Positions 20,620 through 32,019 of a stretch of DNA of 64,000 bases are shown piece after piece. The notes beneath the pieces were generated by a model. It worked only from the letters and a program-made list of their open reading frames with translations. It did not search any database and had not been told where the DNA came from. How positions within the stretch are numbered: position 1 is the first letter of the stretch; each line of letters starts with the position of its first letter. The stretch spans positions 12,636,258-12,700,257 of the forward strand of contig OY821747.1 of assembly GCA_963682055.1 (NCBI GenBank). Direction: 5' to 3'. The DNA comes from Primula veris. Its lineage: Eukaryota; Streptophyta; Magnoliopsida; Ericales; Primulaceae. The position numbers were made by a program, and so were the translations under genes.

Positions 20620-23600
20620 ATGGCATCCTCATGGGATCACATAGGAGATATTGCGAATGTGGCACAACTGACTGGAATCGATGCAGTGCGCCTGATCGCT
20701 ATGATTGTGAAAGCCGCAAGCACTGCTCGTATGCACAAAAAGAATTGTAGGCAGTTTGCGCAACACTTGAAATTGATAGGCAATTTATTAGAGCAGTTAA
20801 AGATATCGGAGCTGAAAAGGTATCCAGAGACAAGGGAGCCTTTAGAACAGCTTGAGGATGCCCTTAGGAGGTCATACATTTTGGTCAACAGTTGTCAGGA
20901 TAGGAGTTACTTGTATCTTCTCGCGATGGGGTGGAATATAGTCTACCAGTTTAGGAAGGCGCAGAACGAGATCGACCGTTATTTGAAAATCGTGCCCCTC
21001 ATCACACTCGTTGATAATGCTCGAGTCAGGGTAATTTTTGATCAATTCTAATTTGCGATAGTAAATAACTCATCTTATATTAAATGAAATCTTTTATCTA
21101 TAAGAATAGAGAAACTTCTAGTGTTGTAGTTTTTTGACTTTTGTTTCAATTTACTATATTCAATTTAAGTAAAAAAATATATGCATTTGAGTGTCTCTTT
21201 TTACTTTGTGGGTAATGCTCAGAGTCGGAGCATCCCTATTTGAAACAACTCTTTAGTTTTTTTTTTTTTGGCAAAGGTAAAAATATTATAACCAAACCAA
21301 AATGTTCACAATTACAGTTCAAAAACGAAAAGGGGAGAGGCCCTTACATCAAATGAAGCCCAGCTAGAAAATAAAACCAGTACTAGCAACAAAACATAAA
21401 AAAAATACTAAGTCTTCAATGCATTAAGCATGAACATTGCATCTTCACAAAGTTGGCCAGAAGCACTAGAATCACGACCATGATTTCGATAATTTCTTTC
21501 CCTCCATAACTTATAAACTGCAATAGAAAAAAGCAGCTTTCTATTCTTTAGTTACTTACAAACTTTTACCAGTTTGTAAAATAGATTTATTTGTTTTGTT
21601 TCCGGTTTCCTTTGAAACATGGGGTATTAAGGGTTCGAGTATTTGAACTAAATAATGAAGCTCCTAATAAATTAAGCTTTTATTATGGCTTAACATTGAT
21701 TATTTCTTATGTTTTGAATCTCTTGGATTTGCAAACCATTATATATCCTGAAAAATATCTGTTGATCTATGTTCAAGCTACCCAACTTAACACTCTCAAA
21801 TTGACAGGAAAGAATTGAATATATCGAGATGGATCAACGTGAGTATACACTTGATGATGAGGACAGGAGGGTCCAAGATGTGATCCTCAAACCAGACCCC
21901 TGCGGAAACGCCGCTATGATGTTAAAGAAAACCCTTTCTTGCTCGTATCCAGACTTGACTTTTAACAAAGCACTTCAAAAAGAAAATGAAAAGCTTCAGG
22001 TTGAACTACAACGCTCCCAAGCTAATATGGATGTGACCCAATGTGAAGTCATTCAACATCTCCTTGATGTGACAGAGGTTGTTGCAAGTTCCGTAACTGA
22101 ACATGTTTCTCCCGTAAAAACCTCCAAAAAGGCGGAGCCTGATTACTCAGATGGTGGTAGAACAAAGGAGATTTCATATGATGAAGGTTATACTAAAAAG
22201 GGTGAAAGTCGCTCAACGTCAAGGTGCATTGCTAAATTCTAGTATATAAAAAAGATGTAAATAGTTAATAATTACTCAAGTTCAAGGCTCAAACTATAAG
22301 TTTGACATCAAGTTTTCTGTATGATTCTCTGCAGAAATACTTCGTCAGTATCATCTGGACGTGAACTGCTGTCCAACCAACATTGGGGTGATAAATGGCA
22401 TTCGGATTTGCTAGGCTGCTGTTCTGAGCCAATGTTGTGTAAGCCCTTTTAGTTTATAATCGATCCTAATTCAGCTGTTAACTTGCCTAATGAAGTTGCT
22501 ACGGTTCCACAGTTCTAATTGTTGTCAGTCTTATAATATGTAAATCATATACCAAGTCGGTATGTGTGTGAAATTTTAGATATGAAATTTCTCTCTCGTG
22601 ATGCTACTCATAAATTCTTTTCTTCCCACATTTCCCTGTTATGCTGGAGTTAACAGCACACGCTATGTAACTGCATCACAATGTACTTATTTACTCCATT
22701 TTAAAGCGGGAATTGGGTGGGTTTGCAGTCCTGGGGAAGTTTATGCCAGGTTTAGCCTTTCACCCATACATCCTTTGCAGGACCATGTAAATCAATTTCA
22801 AAACTGTCAACAAACTTAGTCCTTCACTGAATCTACAGAAGGAGTGACCAGTTTTTGCCTGGGTTTTATAGACATGTGTAATGAGCCCGGACAGGCAAGA
22901 AAGGAGAGAAAAGGAGAAGGATAATGGAAGTTATCGAAAATAATAAATGAGGGGTCAAGTTATGAACAAATGAGAATGCATGTGTTTAATGTGCAAATTC
23001 TAGAAGTTTGAGGGTCATTTTGTAATTACCAGAAATTACTTTTCTGAGTAGCAGTATAAGTATCAACACAGTGTGCTCTTTAGAGAGGGAAAAAAAAGGT
23101 GAATGAATTTTTATTATGTTAATTTATGTGTTCTTCTTATTAGAACTTTAAATTCCTGCACTTTTATCTTGTACTTTCTCTTTTCCTTAAATCTTTTAGA
23201 TCAATCATAAACCCAGAAAAATCTACCAAACAAGTTACTGTTTCTCTGCGTTTTTACACTACAAGCTCAAATTTGAGTTGAATTAGCTGAGATAGTGATT
23301 GGGTTCGTAACAACATGAAGTCTTAGTCATCCCTCGTTTTCAATTCTGTTTTAAGCATGTGGTACTATTTAATACAGATTTTGTGGCACACATGTGATTC
23401 CTATAGAAGTTTTATTGCACTTTCTATTTCCTTCGGTCACATTTCATGGTTCTTGTGATGTTTTCCTTCAACTAAAACCCACCCTTGATATTCACTAACA
23501 TAGCCAAATCTTTGATGTATCCAGTGGTTCTTTTACTGTAATGCAAAAAGATTTCTACTTTTTCATATCTTGATCAGTACCCTTTGAAAATGTGCAGGTA

Positions 23601-25477
23601 TAAGAACACTTTTTTGCCCCTGTGGTACGTTTGCAAAGATAGCTACAGTGGCAACTGATCGACACTTCTGTAAGTATCTACCTTTTTATTGGATGCTTTT
23701 TAAAGCGTGTGGCGTTGTTCGGTTCTTCGTATATATCTCTTACTCCCTGATTCCATAAAAGCTTATTTTATTTAGTTATGAAACACTTCGTACAGATAAG
23801 TTGAAAATATACGGCAATAGATGTGCCATGTGTTCTCTATGATACAATTATACTACCCACTTTCCTGTGTCTATTTATTAATGTGGTGGTGTTTTGGATT
23901 AGCAGATGGAGAGGACTGAGTTTGTCTAAAAAATGTAGGATTTTAGGAAGTGTCCAGGCCACTCAGCTTTGTAGACCAGATCAAATATTTGTCGCTTACT
24001 CCTTCCAACCATGTGATCGTGCACACGATTTTTTCAAGATAAATCCTTGTGTCAAGAATAACTTTTGAGGAGTATGGACATGATATTATGGTGCCCTTTT
24101 ACATTCAGTGTGGTACTACCGTAGTAATAAGTATTCGAGAATTTAATATCAGAGATCAATTAATTACGCAGAGAAACCCCTCAAAAGTATTCTTAATTTG
24201 ATGTTCTGCTAATGAACAACCAAGATGGCATTGTAGCCTGTTTCGTGCAGTCTAGTATTTTCTTAAACAAATTCATAACTTACACCATATAAAAGCTTAT
24301 GAAAAAAAAATGTTTCTGTGATCAGCCTCCGCGGAAGCATGCAATGAACTAATGGCTTATTCGTTGATATTATCGTGTTGTTGCTATACTTGTTGCATCA
24401 GAAGGAAGCTTCGCAAAGTGTTGAACATCTCGGTAAGTTCTCTGCCCTTTAGCTAACTTGCAATTTGTTCTATATAAGACCTGAAATCGGCGTTGGGGAT
24501 ATCCACTTGAAAATGTCTTTGCTGCCCTTTTATAACCTTGTCTAAAAAGTGATGGCAAAAAGCCGAAAGCCAATTTCTTTATGCGTGTTGTATGTTAATT
24601 TTTGTCACATTGAGAGGAACAAGGCTTTGTGATAGTTTTAGATGGAAACGCTTTTTTTAAAGACTTTACTAAAGGAAATGAAATACTTCCCTGCCTGTTT
24701 CCCATGAAATGAGCAAAACTGACCTTTTTCTACTTAACTTTCTTCCGCAGTTCCGCTCACTGGTTTTCTTGCATCCATAACTACAGTTCATTTTTACTAA
24801 ATCAGATAATTAATAGAGAGTGTTAGACAAGCCTAGTGTGGATTAGGTTGGGATTTTACCATCACCAGTCAAATATATCCAAAACCGCCAGACTAATCAT
24901 TTGCAGTCATGATTTTCAGGCTTATTTTTCTTTTATTCATTTCCACAAACATCTGCATTCCACTGTTTTAAAAAAGCGTGCTTCGAAGTAAAAAAGCTCG
25001 ACAAATGTTTAAAAAGCTCGCTTTTCCGCTTTTGAGTAGTTCTTGCAAAAACGCTTTAGCTAAGTTTTTGCTTTTTAAAACACTGCTGCATACACATTAT
25101 AATAAAGACGTCTGCAGGGAGGCCTTGTTGATGATTTCCTGTCACATTTTATGTGTTGCTGTTGTGCCCTAGTGCAAGAATGGCGAGAAGTGGAAATTCG
25201 GGAAGCTTATGGTATTGTTCTCTTGCCTATTGACCGTCAAGTGCGTTAAGATTAAAAATACTCAAATTTCATACAAAAAATACGGCTTTTATCATTTCCA
25301 TACCCCCCCTTCCCTCTCTTTTTTTTTCGTATCTGATTTCTTTTAGCTTTATATGGCTTCTTATTTACTATTGCTATTCTATAAAAGAACTTTTGGGCAA
25401 TGGATGATAAAATCCAACTCGCAGGTTCTGAGAAGACAAACACAAGACCTCCAACCTCTCAACAAATGGAATTCTGA
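20620..25477 (+). CDS. MCA: MCA-type calcium-permeable mechanosensitive channel, complete, 418 residues
   Basis: Plant plasma-membrane protein of the MID1-complementing activity family, which mediates stretch-activated Ca2+ entry. Seven exons join in frame: 20620-21030, 21808-22223, 22335-22438, 23598-23669, 24326-24432, 25118-25211, 25425-25477 (TGA). The N-terminus MASSWDHIGDIANVAQLTGI is followed by Asp21, the residue reported as essential in the single N-terminal membrane segment of Arabidopsis MCA proteins. Residues 1-137 form the ARPK-like part. An EF-hand-like stretch (YTLDDEDRRVQDVI) lies near 149 and a coiled coil (ALQKENEKLQVELQRSQANM) near 185-205. The Cys-rich PLAC8 domain fills about 294-402 (DLLGCCSEP, FCPCGTFA, LSCCCYTCCIRR, MCCCCALVQEW). 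Length is close to Arabidopsis MCA1 (421). No defect seen. MCA1 versus MCA2 type is not resolved. Confidence 0.95.
21259..21544 (-). mobile_element. LINE 3'-end fragment in MCA intron 1
   Basis: On the minus strand this reads a LINE-like C-terminus (VYKLWRERNYRNHGRDSS, then LCEDAMFMLNALKT), then an untranslated tail and poly-A (plus-strand poly-T 21257-21269). TCTTTAGTT at 21250-21258 recurs at 21545-21553 as the likely target duplication. This fits a 5'-truncated L1-type insertion of about 290 bp, antisense to the host gene. Confidence 0.7.
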
Positions 25478-27450
25478 GTGATAATCGGTTGTTACAGCTT
25501 TAAAGACTCGCGTATATTTGATATTCTCTATACAGAGATTACTAGTACCTTAAACCTTAGTTGAAACTCCTCTTTCGTCATTAGATCGTTTGCATATATC
25601 AGATTTTTACGTTTTTCAGATGGTGTATGTAAATCATATAAGAAATTGTGATCCTGCAATGTGTTTATCTATTGGTTTAGATTTTTTTTACTGGCATTAC
25701 ACACTTGCTGCTTTTGTTTATCGATTGTTGGTTTTTTATGTTCTTAAATATATGATAATACTCGGTGCAATCTTGAGCATTAGTCTCCAGCATTGTTTAG
25801 AGTTTTTAGACTGGGAAAGATATGATGAAAGTTTAATTTAGTTACCGGGAAGGGAAACGTAAGCGGGAATCTAAACAGGAAACGAGAACATGGAAGGTGA
25901 GAAAGAAAACAAAAAAAAATCTAAAATTTATACGTGAAAGAATGGGAAGCGGGGTTGTTAGAAGGGGAATAGAGTTTCCCGGTAACTATGGTCTTAATGC
26001 CTTCTGATGTTTCGGTTATAACATTTTGAATGCGAGTTCCTTCTCGGCCACTAAGCTATGTTATTTCGCTTGTGGTGAACTAGCTTTTCTCCCCTATAAC
26101 AAAAACAAATTTGATGTAGTAAAGGAGGGTCAGTTTATCACACGTTCACACTGACACAGACAGGACGTGTGTTCACTTCTTCAGGGTTTTTTTATTATTT
26201 AATACACCATAATATCACCATATATTTTTTTAATACGTACACCATTCTCCTTAAATCATCCCAATCAATATACTTTCAACTAAATAAATCAACAGAGGTA
26301 GGCCCCCATGTCCGTTACCCGTGTGAATTTCCTCTAATACCCTTCATTTTTCTTCCAAATCCAAAAATATATTCACTCTCTTTCTGTATGTACTGTATTT
26401 ATATTTGTATGTAAGAAAGGAAGGGAAAATAAATATCGTGTCTTAGAGGGAAATTTATAAGGGCAAGAGTGTCGGTTCACAAAAGTAGTGGGTACGTAAT
26501 GGGACGTGACAACGTGTGGCCTACTTCCGTTACTCAATTTTAGACGGAAGTAAACTGATTGAATTTTTCTTTTTAAGCAGGATGGTTCAAGAATCGAAAA
26601 ATGGTGATATAATGGTGTACAACAGTAAAAAAAAAAAACCCTCACTTAATATAGATTTGGTGACTGGTTCCCATTTTCGCCTACTCGGGTGATTTCCAAA
26701 GGCCAACAAACTCGGTTGTTGAGCTAGTTGGGATATCTTATCACCAATCTCAGTGACATAGCGAAAGATCAACATACATAGCCAACAAGAGAAGTACAAA
26801 TTCTTGTATATATGTAAAAAATAAAAAATGATTAAAGCAAAGTTTTGTATGCAGCTGTAAGCAAAATGTTTCTGCTTTTTAACAGTTGCCAACGATAATT
26901 TTATTGGGGGGAAAGCCATATTCCTTTGGATGGTCATCATGGCATTGTAAAATAACAAGTGTAATAGAGAAAGAATGTTACTAACTTCAGTAAAAAAAAT
27001 CTCACACAAGTAAAGTTGCGTGTGAACCTTCCAAATTACGGGAACTATTTTAACTCCGTATTAAAATCAACACCGACTTCTATCTTGTGCTGCAGCAGCA
27101 TGACGGCCACTTTTCATAGAAAGGTTTATCTACTTTGTCCGACAAGTAGTTAACCCGGGACTTTGAAAACGTCGCTTGCTCCTTGTTAAGCAACTTAAGA
27201 TCAGCTCCCACCTATTTTGCTACCCCAAGTGCTTTATTTTAACAAGCCATCAAAAAAACCCGCTCCAACTCAATCACCAGCCACTCGCTGCCCAAGCGTC
27301 ATCCTATATCTCAGTTCAGTGAGCAGATTGGAACTGTCGCAACCTCGAGAAATGTTGCAAAAAATGAGAACAAGTTTCCACTAGTCCTCCTTGTCGAAAT
27401 TAGCCCTCACGCCTGGTTTTCGGAATCTGAGGTGGTATTGGACAATAAAC
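25478..27450. other. Spacer between MCA and the PPR gene (tail to tail)
   Basis: Holds the 3' UTRs of both genes and the foldback element at 26187-26642. A minus-strand open frame at 26587-27009 has no recognisable motif and is AT-rich; I do not call it a gene. Confidence 0.55.
26187..26642. mobile_element. Foldback/MITE-like inverted repeat, about 456 bp
   Basis: The left arm (26187-26390: GGGTTTTTTTATTATTTAAT, ACACCATAATATCACCAT, CAGAGGTAGGCCCCCATGT) matches the reverse complement of the right arm (26642-26420: GGGTTTTTTTTTTTTACTG, ACACCATTATATCACCAT, CGGAAGTAGGCCACACGT). Arms are about 200 bp and diverged. A transcript would form a long hairpin. No clear target duplication. Confidence 0.6.
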
Positions 27451-29049
27451 TCAGCTTTTAGCCGGTTCGGATACCATGACGCTTATTTCCTGCAGATACG
27501 GGTGCAAGTTATCACCTAGTTTAAAGTCGTGCACGATTTCTTTTAAGTCAAGTAAGCTACACCCACTCTTACTCTTGAGTTGTGTTTTCTTCATAATCTG
27601 CTTGATCTCAGCCACATCGTCCCATCGCCCTGCTACAGCATAAACGTTCAACAGCAAACGATAGCACAAAACATTTTCAGGCTCCAACTCAATCAAAAAA
27701 TTTGCAACTTTTTCTCCTAAACTTGCATTCCCTTCAAACCGGCATGAACCAAGTAATCTAGCCCATATAAAGGACTCAGGATTCTCATCCTTATCTAATG
27801 GGACTTTTCTTAGAACATCTATTGCATCTTGTATAAGACCGGAACTAGCGAATAAATTAGCCATGCACCAGTAATGAGCGAAATTAGGCTTTAAACCATA
27901 CGAATCAACCATCTGTTTGAAGTAATATCTACCCTCTGTCAAAATTTCAAGACGGGCACAAGCACATAACACACCAATGAAGGTAATTTCATCAGGGCGA
28001 ACCCCTGTCTCTTCATTTATCTTCATCCTACTACGATTAGATATGTGCCCACTATCCACCATTGATTCATAAAGTTCAAGTCCATCTCGGGCATTCCCGT
28101 ATAGGCAATGCCCCAATATCATCGCATTCCAACAAACTAAATTTCGAGTCGACATCTTATCGAAGACTAGTCTAGCAACATCCACCCTTTGGCATCTGCT
28201 ATACATGTCTACCAAAGCTGTATCGACGATCAAATTCGAATCCCACGGACCCTTAATCATAAAACAATGAAGCGATCTCCCTTCTCGCAGCCTTGCAGAC
28301 CTGCCGCAAGCAGTCACTACACTCACCACCGTCGTCTCATTTCCTCGCAATCCTCTATTAACCATTTCCCTAAACAGCTTCAAACAAACCCCCGGGTTCC
28401 CACACTTCAGATACCCATCAATCAAGACATTATATGACACATTGTTTCTATCCGGAATCACATCAAAAACCTTATGAGCAATAACCAACTCATCAACCTT
28501 CACATACCCACCAACGATCGTATTCCAAGACACCAAGTCTCGTACCGGCATCTCATCAAACACCTTTTGAGCAAAACCAATGTGCCCACAACAAGAGTAC
28601 ATATGTATCAATGAGTTCCCAACCGGTAAAACAAAATTGACACCGTTCTTAACAACTAAACAATGGGTCTTCTCGCCTAACCCTAAAGATCCGGTCTTTC
28701 CACAAGAACTAATCAATGCCGGATAAGTATAGCTATTTGGACTAAACCCATTTCTCAACATATGGAAATAAAAAGTGAGAGCTTGGAGAGGGCTATTATT
28801 ATTACCCAAAGCATAAGCCTTTACAACAGTGTTTATACAAAATGTATCAGGTGTATGTATAGATCTAAATAGCAATAGAGTGAGAGATAAATCACCCAAA
28901 TCAGCAGCAAATTTGAGAATATTTCGTGTCAGAGATGGGTTTTGTAAAATACCAGAAGTTATTAGAAGGGTTTGGATTTTAAGGGAGTCGTTTGCCACGT
29001 GGCGTGTTCTAAAGAGGTTTAGGGTTTGGTGATAAAGTATTGTTGCCAT
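27451..29049 (-). CDS. PLS-class pentatricopeptide repeat protein, E-type, 532 residues
   Basis: Intronless minus-strand gene from ATG 29049 to the stop at 27451. PPR proteins bind specific organellar RNAs for editing, splicing or stabilisation. Tandem P, L and S repeats run from about residue 60 to 420, e.g. DTFCINTVVKAYALG, FSPNSYTYPALISSCGKTGS, NSLIHMYSCCGHIGFAQKVF, VSWNTIVGGY, VSYNVLIDGYLKCGN, DTALVDMYSRCQ, VCWNAMILGH and RPDEITFIGVLCACA. The last 100 residues (SFIWARLLGSCRFEGNASLG, then ELEPENVLCYRLLLNVYAVA) form the E-type extension. It ends KLGDNLHPYLQEISV without a DYW domain, so any editing activity would need a partner in trans. Architecture and wording resemble Arabidopsis At3g51320 as I recall it. 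The first 40 residues could be an organelle transit peptide. No frame break. Confidence 0.92.
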   Translation of the reverse strand: MATILYHQTLNLFRTRHVANDSLKIQTLLITSGILQNPSLTRNILKFAADLGDLSLTLLLFRSIHTPDTFCINTVVKAYALGNNNSPLQALTFYFHMLRNGFSPNSYTYPALISSCGKTGSLGLGEKTHCLVVKNGVNFVLPVGNSLIHMYSCCGHIGFAQKVFDEMPVRDLVSWNTIVGGYVKVDELVIAHKVFDVIPDRNNVSYNVLIDGYLKCGNPGVCLKLFREMVNRGLRGNETTVVSVVTACGRSARLREGRSLHCFMIKGPWDSNLIVDTALVDMYSRCQRVDVARLVFDKMSTRNLVCWNAMILGHCLYGNARDGLELYESMVDSGHISNRSRMKINEETGVRPDEITFIGVLCACARLEILTEGRYYFKQMVDSYGLKPNFAHYWCMANLFASSGLIQDAIDVLRKVPLDKDENPESFIWARLLGSCRFEGNASLGEKVANFLIELEPENVLCYRLLLNVYAVAGRWDDVAEIKQIMKKTQLKSKSGCSLLDLKEIVHDFKLGDNLHPYLQEISVMVSEPAKS

Positions 29050-29940
29050 TCATGTGCTCCCGCCATTAACACTCATTTGTTTCAAAAGCCCTCTTTATTC
29101 CAGTTTCCATCCGCAACGGACAATAGAGTATAACTACAAAATGAAATGAGGTACCAGCAGCCTCGAGAAGGACTGAAGAGGGGAGTATTCAATACGAACG
29201 TTTGGCTTCTATCCTGCAATTGAACATAATGTTTATATAAGTAGGTGAAAATAGAATAACCCGAGGTGTGTGTGGCAAAAGAAAGAAAGGGGATTATAGA
29301 GTATAAACTTGTGTTAGAAAAACTGATGTCCTTGTGTATCGTATTTATCCTAATTGAAACGAAACAAAAAAGAGGTCTCATACATTATAAAAACAATCAA
29401 AAAGGTCAATGTGTATAATCAGAAAAGTTGAGCTTACAATGCAACTTTTTAGTACATACAAACAGTGGCAGAGCCAGCGGGGATACAATTTCATCAAACA
29501 AAATCACTGCAATTGATATGGAACAAAAAAACCCGATATCCGGGAAACTCGTTGCATTTGATATGCTAATTAATGTTGATTATTTTAGGAAAAAAACTAC
29601 TCACATGTTAAATGGATACAACTTATCATAACACTATTGATGTATATTAGTGACACGGCAGATAATCAGATACTTTATGCGGACAAACGAAAGAAATCTA
29701 AGTTCAGGATGCCGTTGTTCAAATTCTTTTATTTCACAAACATTTTGTCAAACAGTTAGAGGGCATTCCAACAAAGCTGTTTTTTTTTTTTGTAACAAAC
29801 TTTATTCTCAATAAAATTGCCACGAAAAAATTAAGCTAACCAAATCATTTTAGCCGATATTTTAGCAGATTGACTCTACTAACAATGTATTAAACCAAAC
29901 AACCTTGAGTGAAAATAAATAACTGTGATATATATAAACT

Positions 29941-30330
29941 AGGGTTTGTAAGAAATTGAGTCTTAGAAAATGGAAAAAGGAATAATAATAAATATAGACC
30001 ATTTAAACTGGGGTTAAAGCAATAAACATTAAACAAATAAAAAAATGCAGAAACCCAACAAAAAGTTTAAATATAATTGGATGGGAATATAAATACACTA
30101 ACACAAAGAGATTGAATTAGGGTTTGTAAGAATTTGAGTCTTAAAAAATGGAACAATAATAAATACATACCATTTAAAGTGAGGTTAAAGCAAATAACAT
30201 TAAAAAAAAACCAAAAACCCAACAAAAAATTTAAATATAATTAGATAGGAAAATAAATATAATTGGTAAAAATACCTGTGTTTGGAAATTGGATAGAGTT
30301 TAATGTCTCTCTCTCTTTCTGTGTATAAAA
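29941..30330 (-). repeat. Inverted copy of the GON4-like gene leader/intron-1 motif
   Basis: Read on the minus strand: a (GA)n-like run, CCAATTTCCAAACAC and a donor-like CAG|GTATTTTT, then two repeats of a block with TTTAAATGGTCTATATTTAT, TTTTTCCATTTTCTAAGACT and CTTACAAACCCTA. The same order occurs on the plus strand at 49476-50600, where the block appears three times. It is a second, truncated copy of that 5' region in opposite orientation. Confidence 0.65.
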
Positions 30331-30820
30331 TATTAAATCTTTTTTTGCTTAATTGATAAAGTTAGTTTTGGCAATGTGATTGGGTTTTTATTTTTTTAAC
30401 ATTAATTACTGATTTTGTTTTGTTTCTCCACTCCTATAATGTATATGTATTAATGTATGTATGTATTTATGTAATTTATGATCCAATTAGGATCAGTTTG
30501 CCAACGTATTGTATCTTTATATTTATTTTAAAAATATGCGACAAGTCTAATCATTCTGATTTTGCAAATCTAAAAAATATATATTTTTAGTCCATTTTCA
30601 AAAAACATATTTTTAAATTATGATTTTGAACCAAAAAAAATATGTTGTCAAATATAGTTTTAATCTTAGTTTTGGGTCAAATATACGAGAAATAAGAAAT
30701 TAAAATTGCAATTTGATACTTACTTGGTTAAAAAAATACACTTTGAACTCCCTGTGTAGCATGTGTGTGAGAATTAAAACAATACGTACACGGTGAAATG
30801 ATAAAATTTGAAATATAGGA

Positions 30821-31140
30821 CATGACACCGTCACGACACGAGAATTAATATTTATGAATATATAATTTATAATTTTATAGGTTTTAGTTTACCAAAACAA
30901 GAAAAACTATAAATATATTAACTGCCATCGGCAAATCTTATGACTAATTACTACCGAATGATTTGTTAATTTTTACGATAAAATCGTAAATTTGGAAGTC
31001 TGAAGTGCTTTATCATATCATAATTTGTGTATTCTCGTGTCTTTAAAGTGTCAACTGTATCCACGTGGTCAACATGTCAATAGTTTAACGATACGAAAAT
31101 CGAAGTGTCCGACACGAGAAATAGATTGTCGGACACGATT
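30821..31140. repeat. MITE-like element with CGTGTC/GACACG ends, copy 1
   Basis: Begins CATGACACCGTCACGACACG and ends AGTGTCCGACACGAG...TTGTCGGACACG. A related, oppositely oriented copy is at 48725-49072. The family is not recognised; the copies are diverged. Confidence 0.45.
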
Positions 31141-31363
31141 ACCTTTGTTTTCTTGGAAACAGCGTGCATCATAGTCAAACCCATTACTCCTTAAAGGTCA
31201 TTAACCCTAAAATGTTATCACTTTGACATTGTATAGCCTCTTTTGAGTTGAGAAACAGCTTTCTTTGGTTAATTATTTTAAAACGTGGTTTGGAGTTGAG
31301 ATAAGCCCAAGTGTTTTATTAGTTTTGGAGTTGCTCAGAAAAGAAAATGTCTTTTAAATAACA

Positions 31364-31368
31364 TAAAC
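31364..31368 (+). repeat. Target-site duplication, left copy, element 2 (TAAAC)
   Basis: TAAAC precedes the 5' LTR and recurs at 48571-48575. The match is in fact seven bases (CATAAAC, 31362-31368 and 48569-48575), because the element's last two bases are CA. The right copy does not abut the 3' LTR but lies 150 bases beyond it. Confidence 0.8.
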
Positions 31369-31940
31369 TGATAGAACATAAAAGTTAGACCCAAATATTC
31401 TATTCGGGTAATAATCAATCCACTTTATAAATGGGTATCCAACGCTTAAATGGGTCATCACATGCCTTTTATAAGAGAATAAGGTAGTTACTATCAAAAG
31501 CCCAAGCCCACTTAACTAGGGACCCATGTCTGAAAAACCCCCTGAGATGGAGACATTTGTCAACATCCTAGAAAGCATAGTTGCCTATAAATAGCCAACT
31601 ACCCCTCCTAGAAATGGACCAGAAAATCTATCTAAAAAATATAGAGAGAAGTTGAGAAAAGAGAGAAACTAGTCAAAGTTTAGCCTGAAAAGAAGCAAGC
31701 CGAACAGCGAGAGAGCCGAATATCGAAGAGAAAGAAGAACGACCAAGATAAGAGATTAAGCAGTCAAATCGAGCACAATTGTAATAAAGAAGTACTAATC
31801 CGAGCAAGTGTAACAATCCGAATAAATGTAATAATCCGACCAATAATAAAGATCAAGAAATGTCCATTATTTACCGTTGATTTACCATTATTATATCGTT
31901 GAAACGCCTAACGTGATCGCCAAAAGTTATGGTTTTATCA
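31369..31940 (+). repeat. 5' LTR of element 2 (572 bp)
   Basis: Begins TGATAGAACATAAAAG, ends GGTTTTATCA. TATAAATA at 31586-31593. Matches 47855-48420 with nine substitutions and a 4-bp length difference near TTGATTTACCATTATT. Confidence 0.95.
31586..31593 (+). promoter_or_regulatory. LTR TATA box, element 2
   Basis: TATAAATA preceded by GTTGCC and followed by GCCAACTACC; also present in the 3' LTR near 48072. It is the expected core promoter for the genomic RNA. Confidence 0.75.
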
Positions 31941-31942
31941 AA

Positions 31943-31960
31943 TGGCGCCGTCTCCGGGAA
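31943..31960 (+). promoter_or_regulatory. Primer-binding site, element 2
   Basis: TGGCGCCGTCTCCGGGAA starts two bases after the 5' LTR, the same spacing as in element 1. tRNA not assigned. Confidence 0.8.
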
Positions 31961-32019
31961 TCATCTAGTTCCCAACTAGCTTAGACTTCGAATACCAATA
32001 CTCTACCAGACGAGCGATA

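Larger units (their letters stand above)
29050..31368. other. Spacer between the PPR gene and element 2, with duplicated leader sequence
   Basis: Contains the PPR promoter region, then at 29941-30330 an inverted, diverged copy of the leader/intron-1 sequence of the GON4-like gene (separate entry), and at 30821-31140 an element with CGACACG/TGTCGGACACG ends. The remainder is AT-rich and empty as far as I can see. Confidence 0.55.

Noticed and set aside
26587..27009. Minus-strand frame of 140 codons near the PPR 3' end
   Set aside because: AT-rich, begins in the PPR 3' region, overlaps the foldback element, and shows no family motif.
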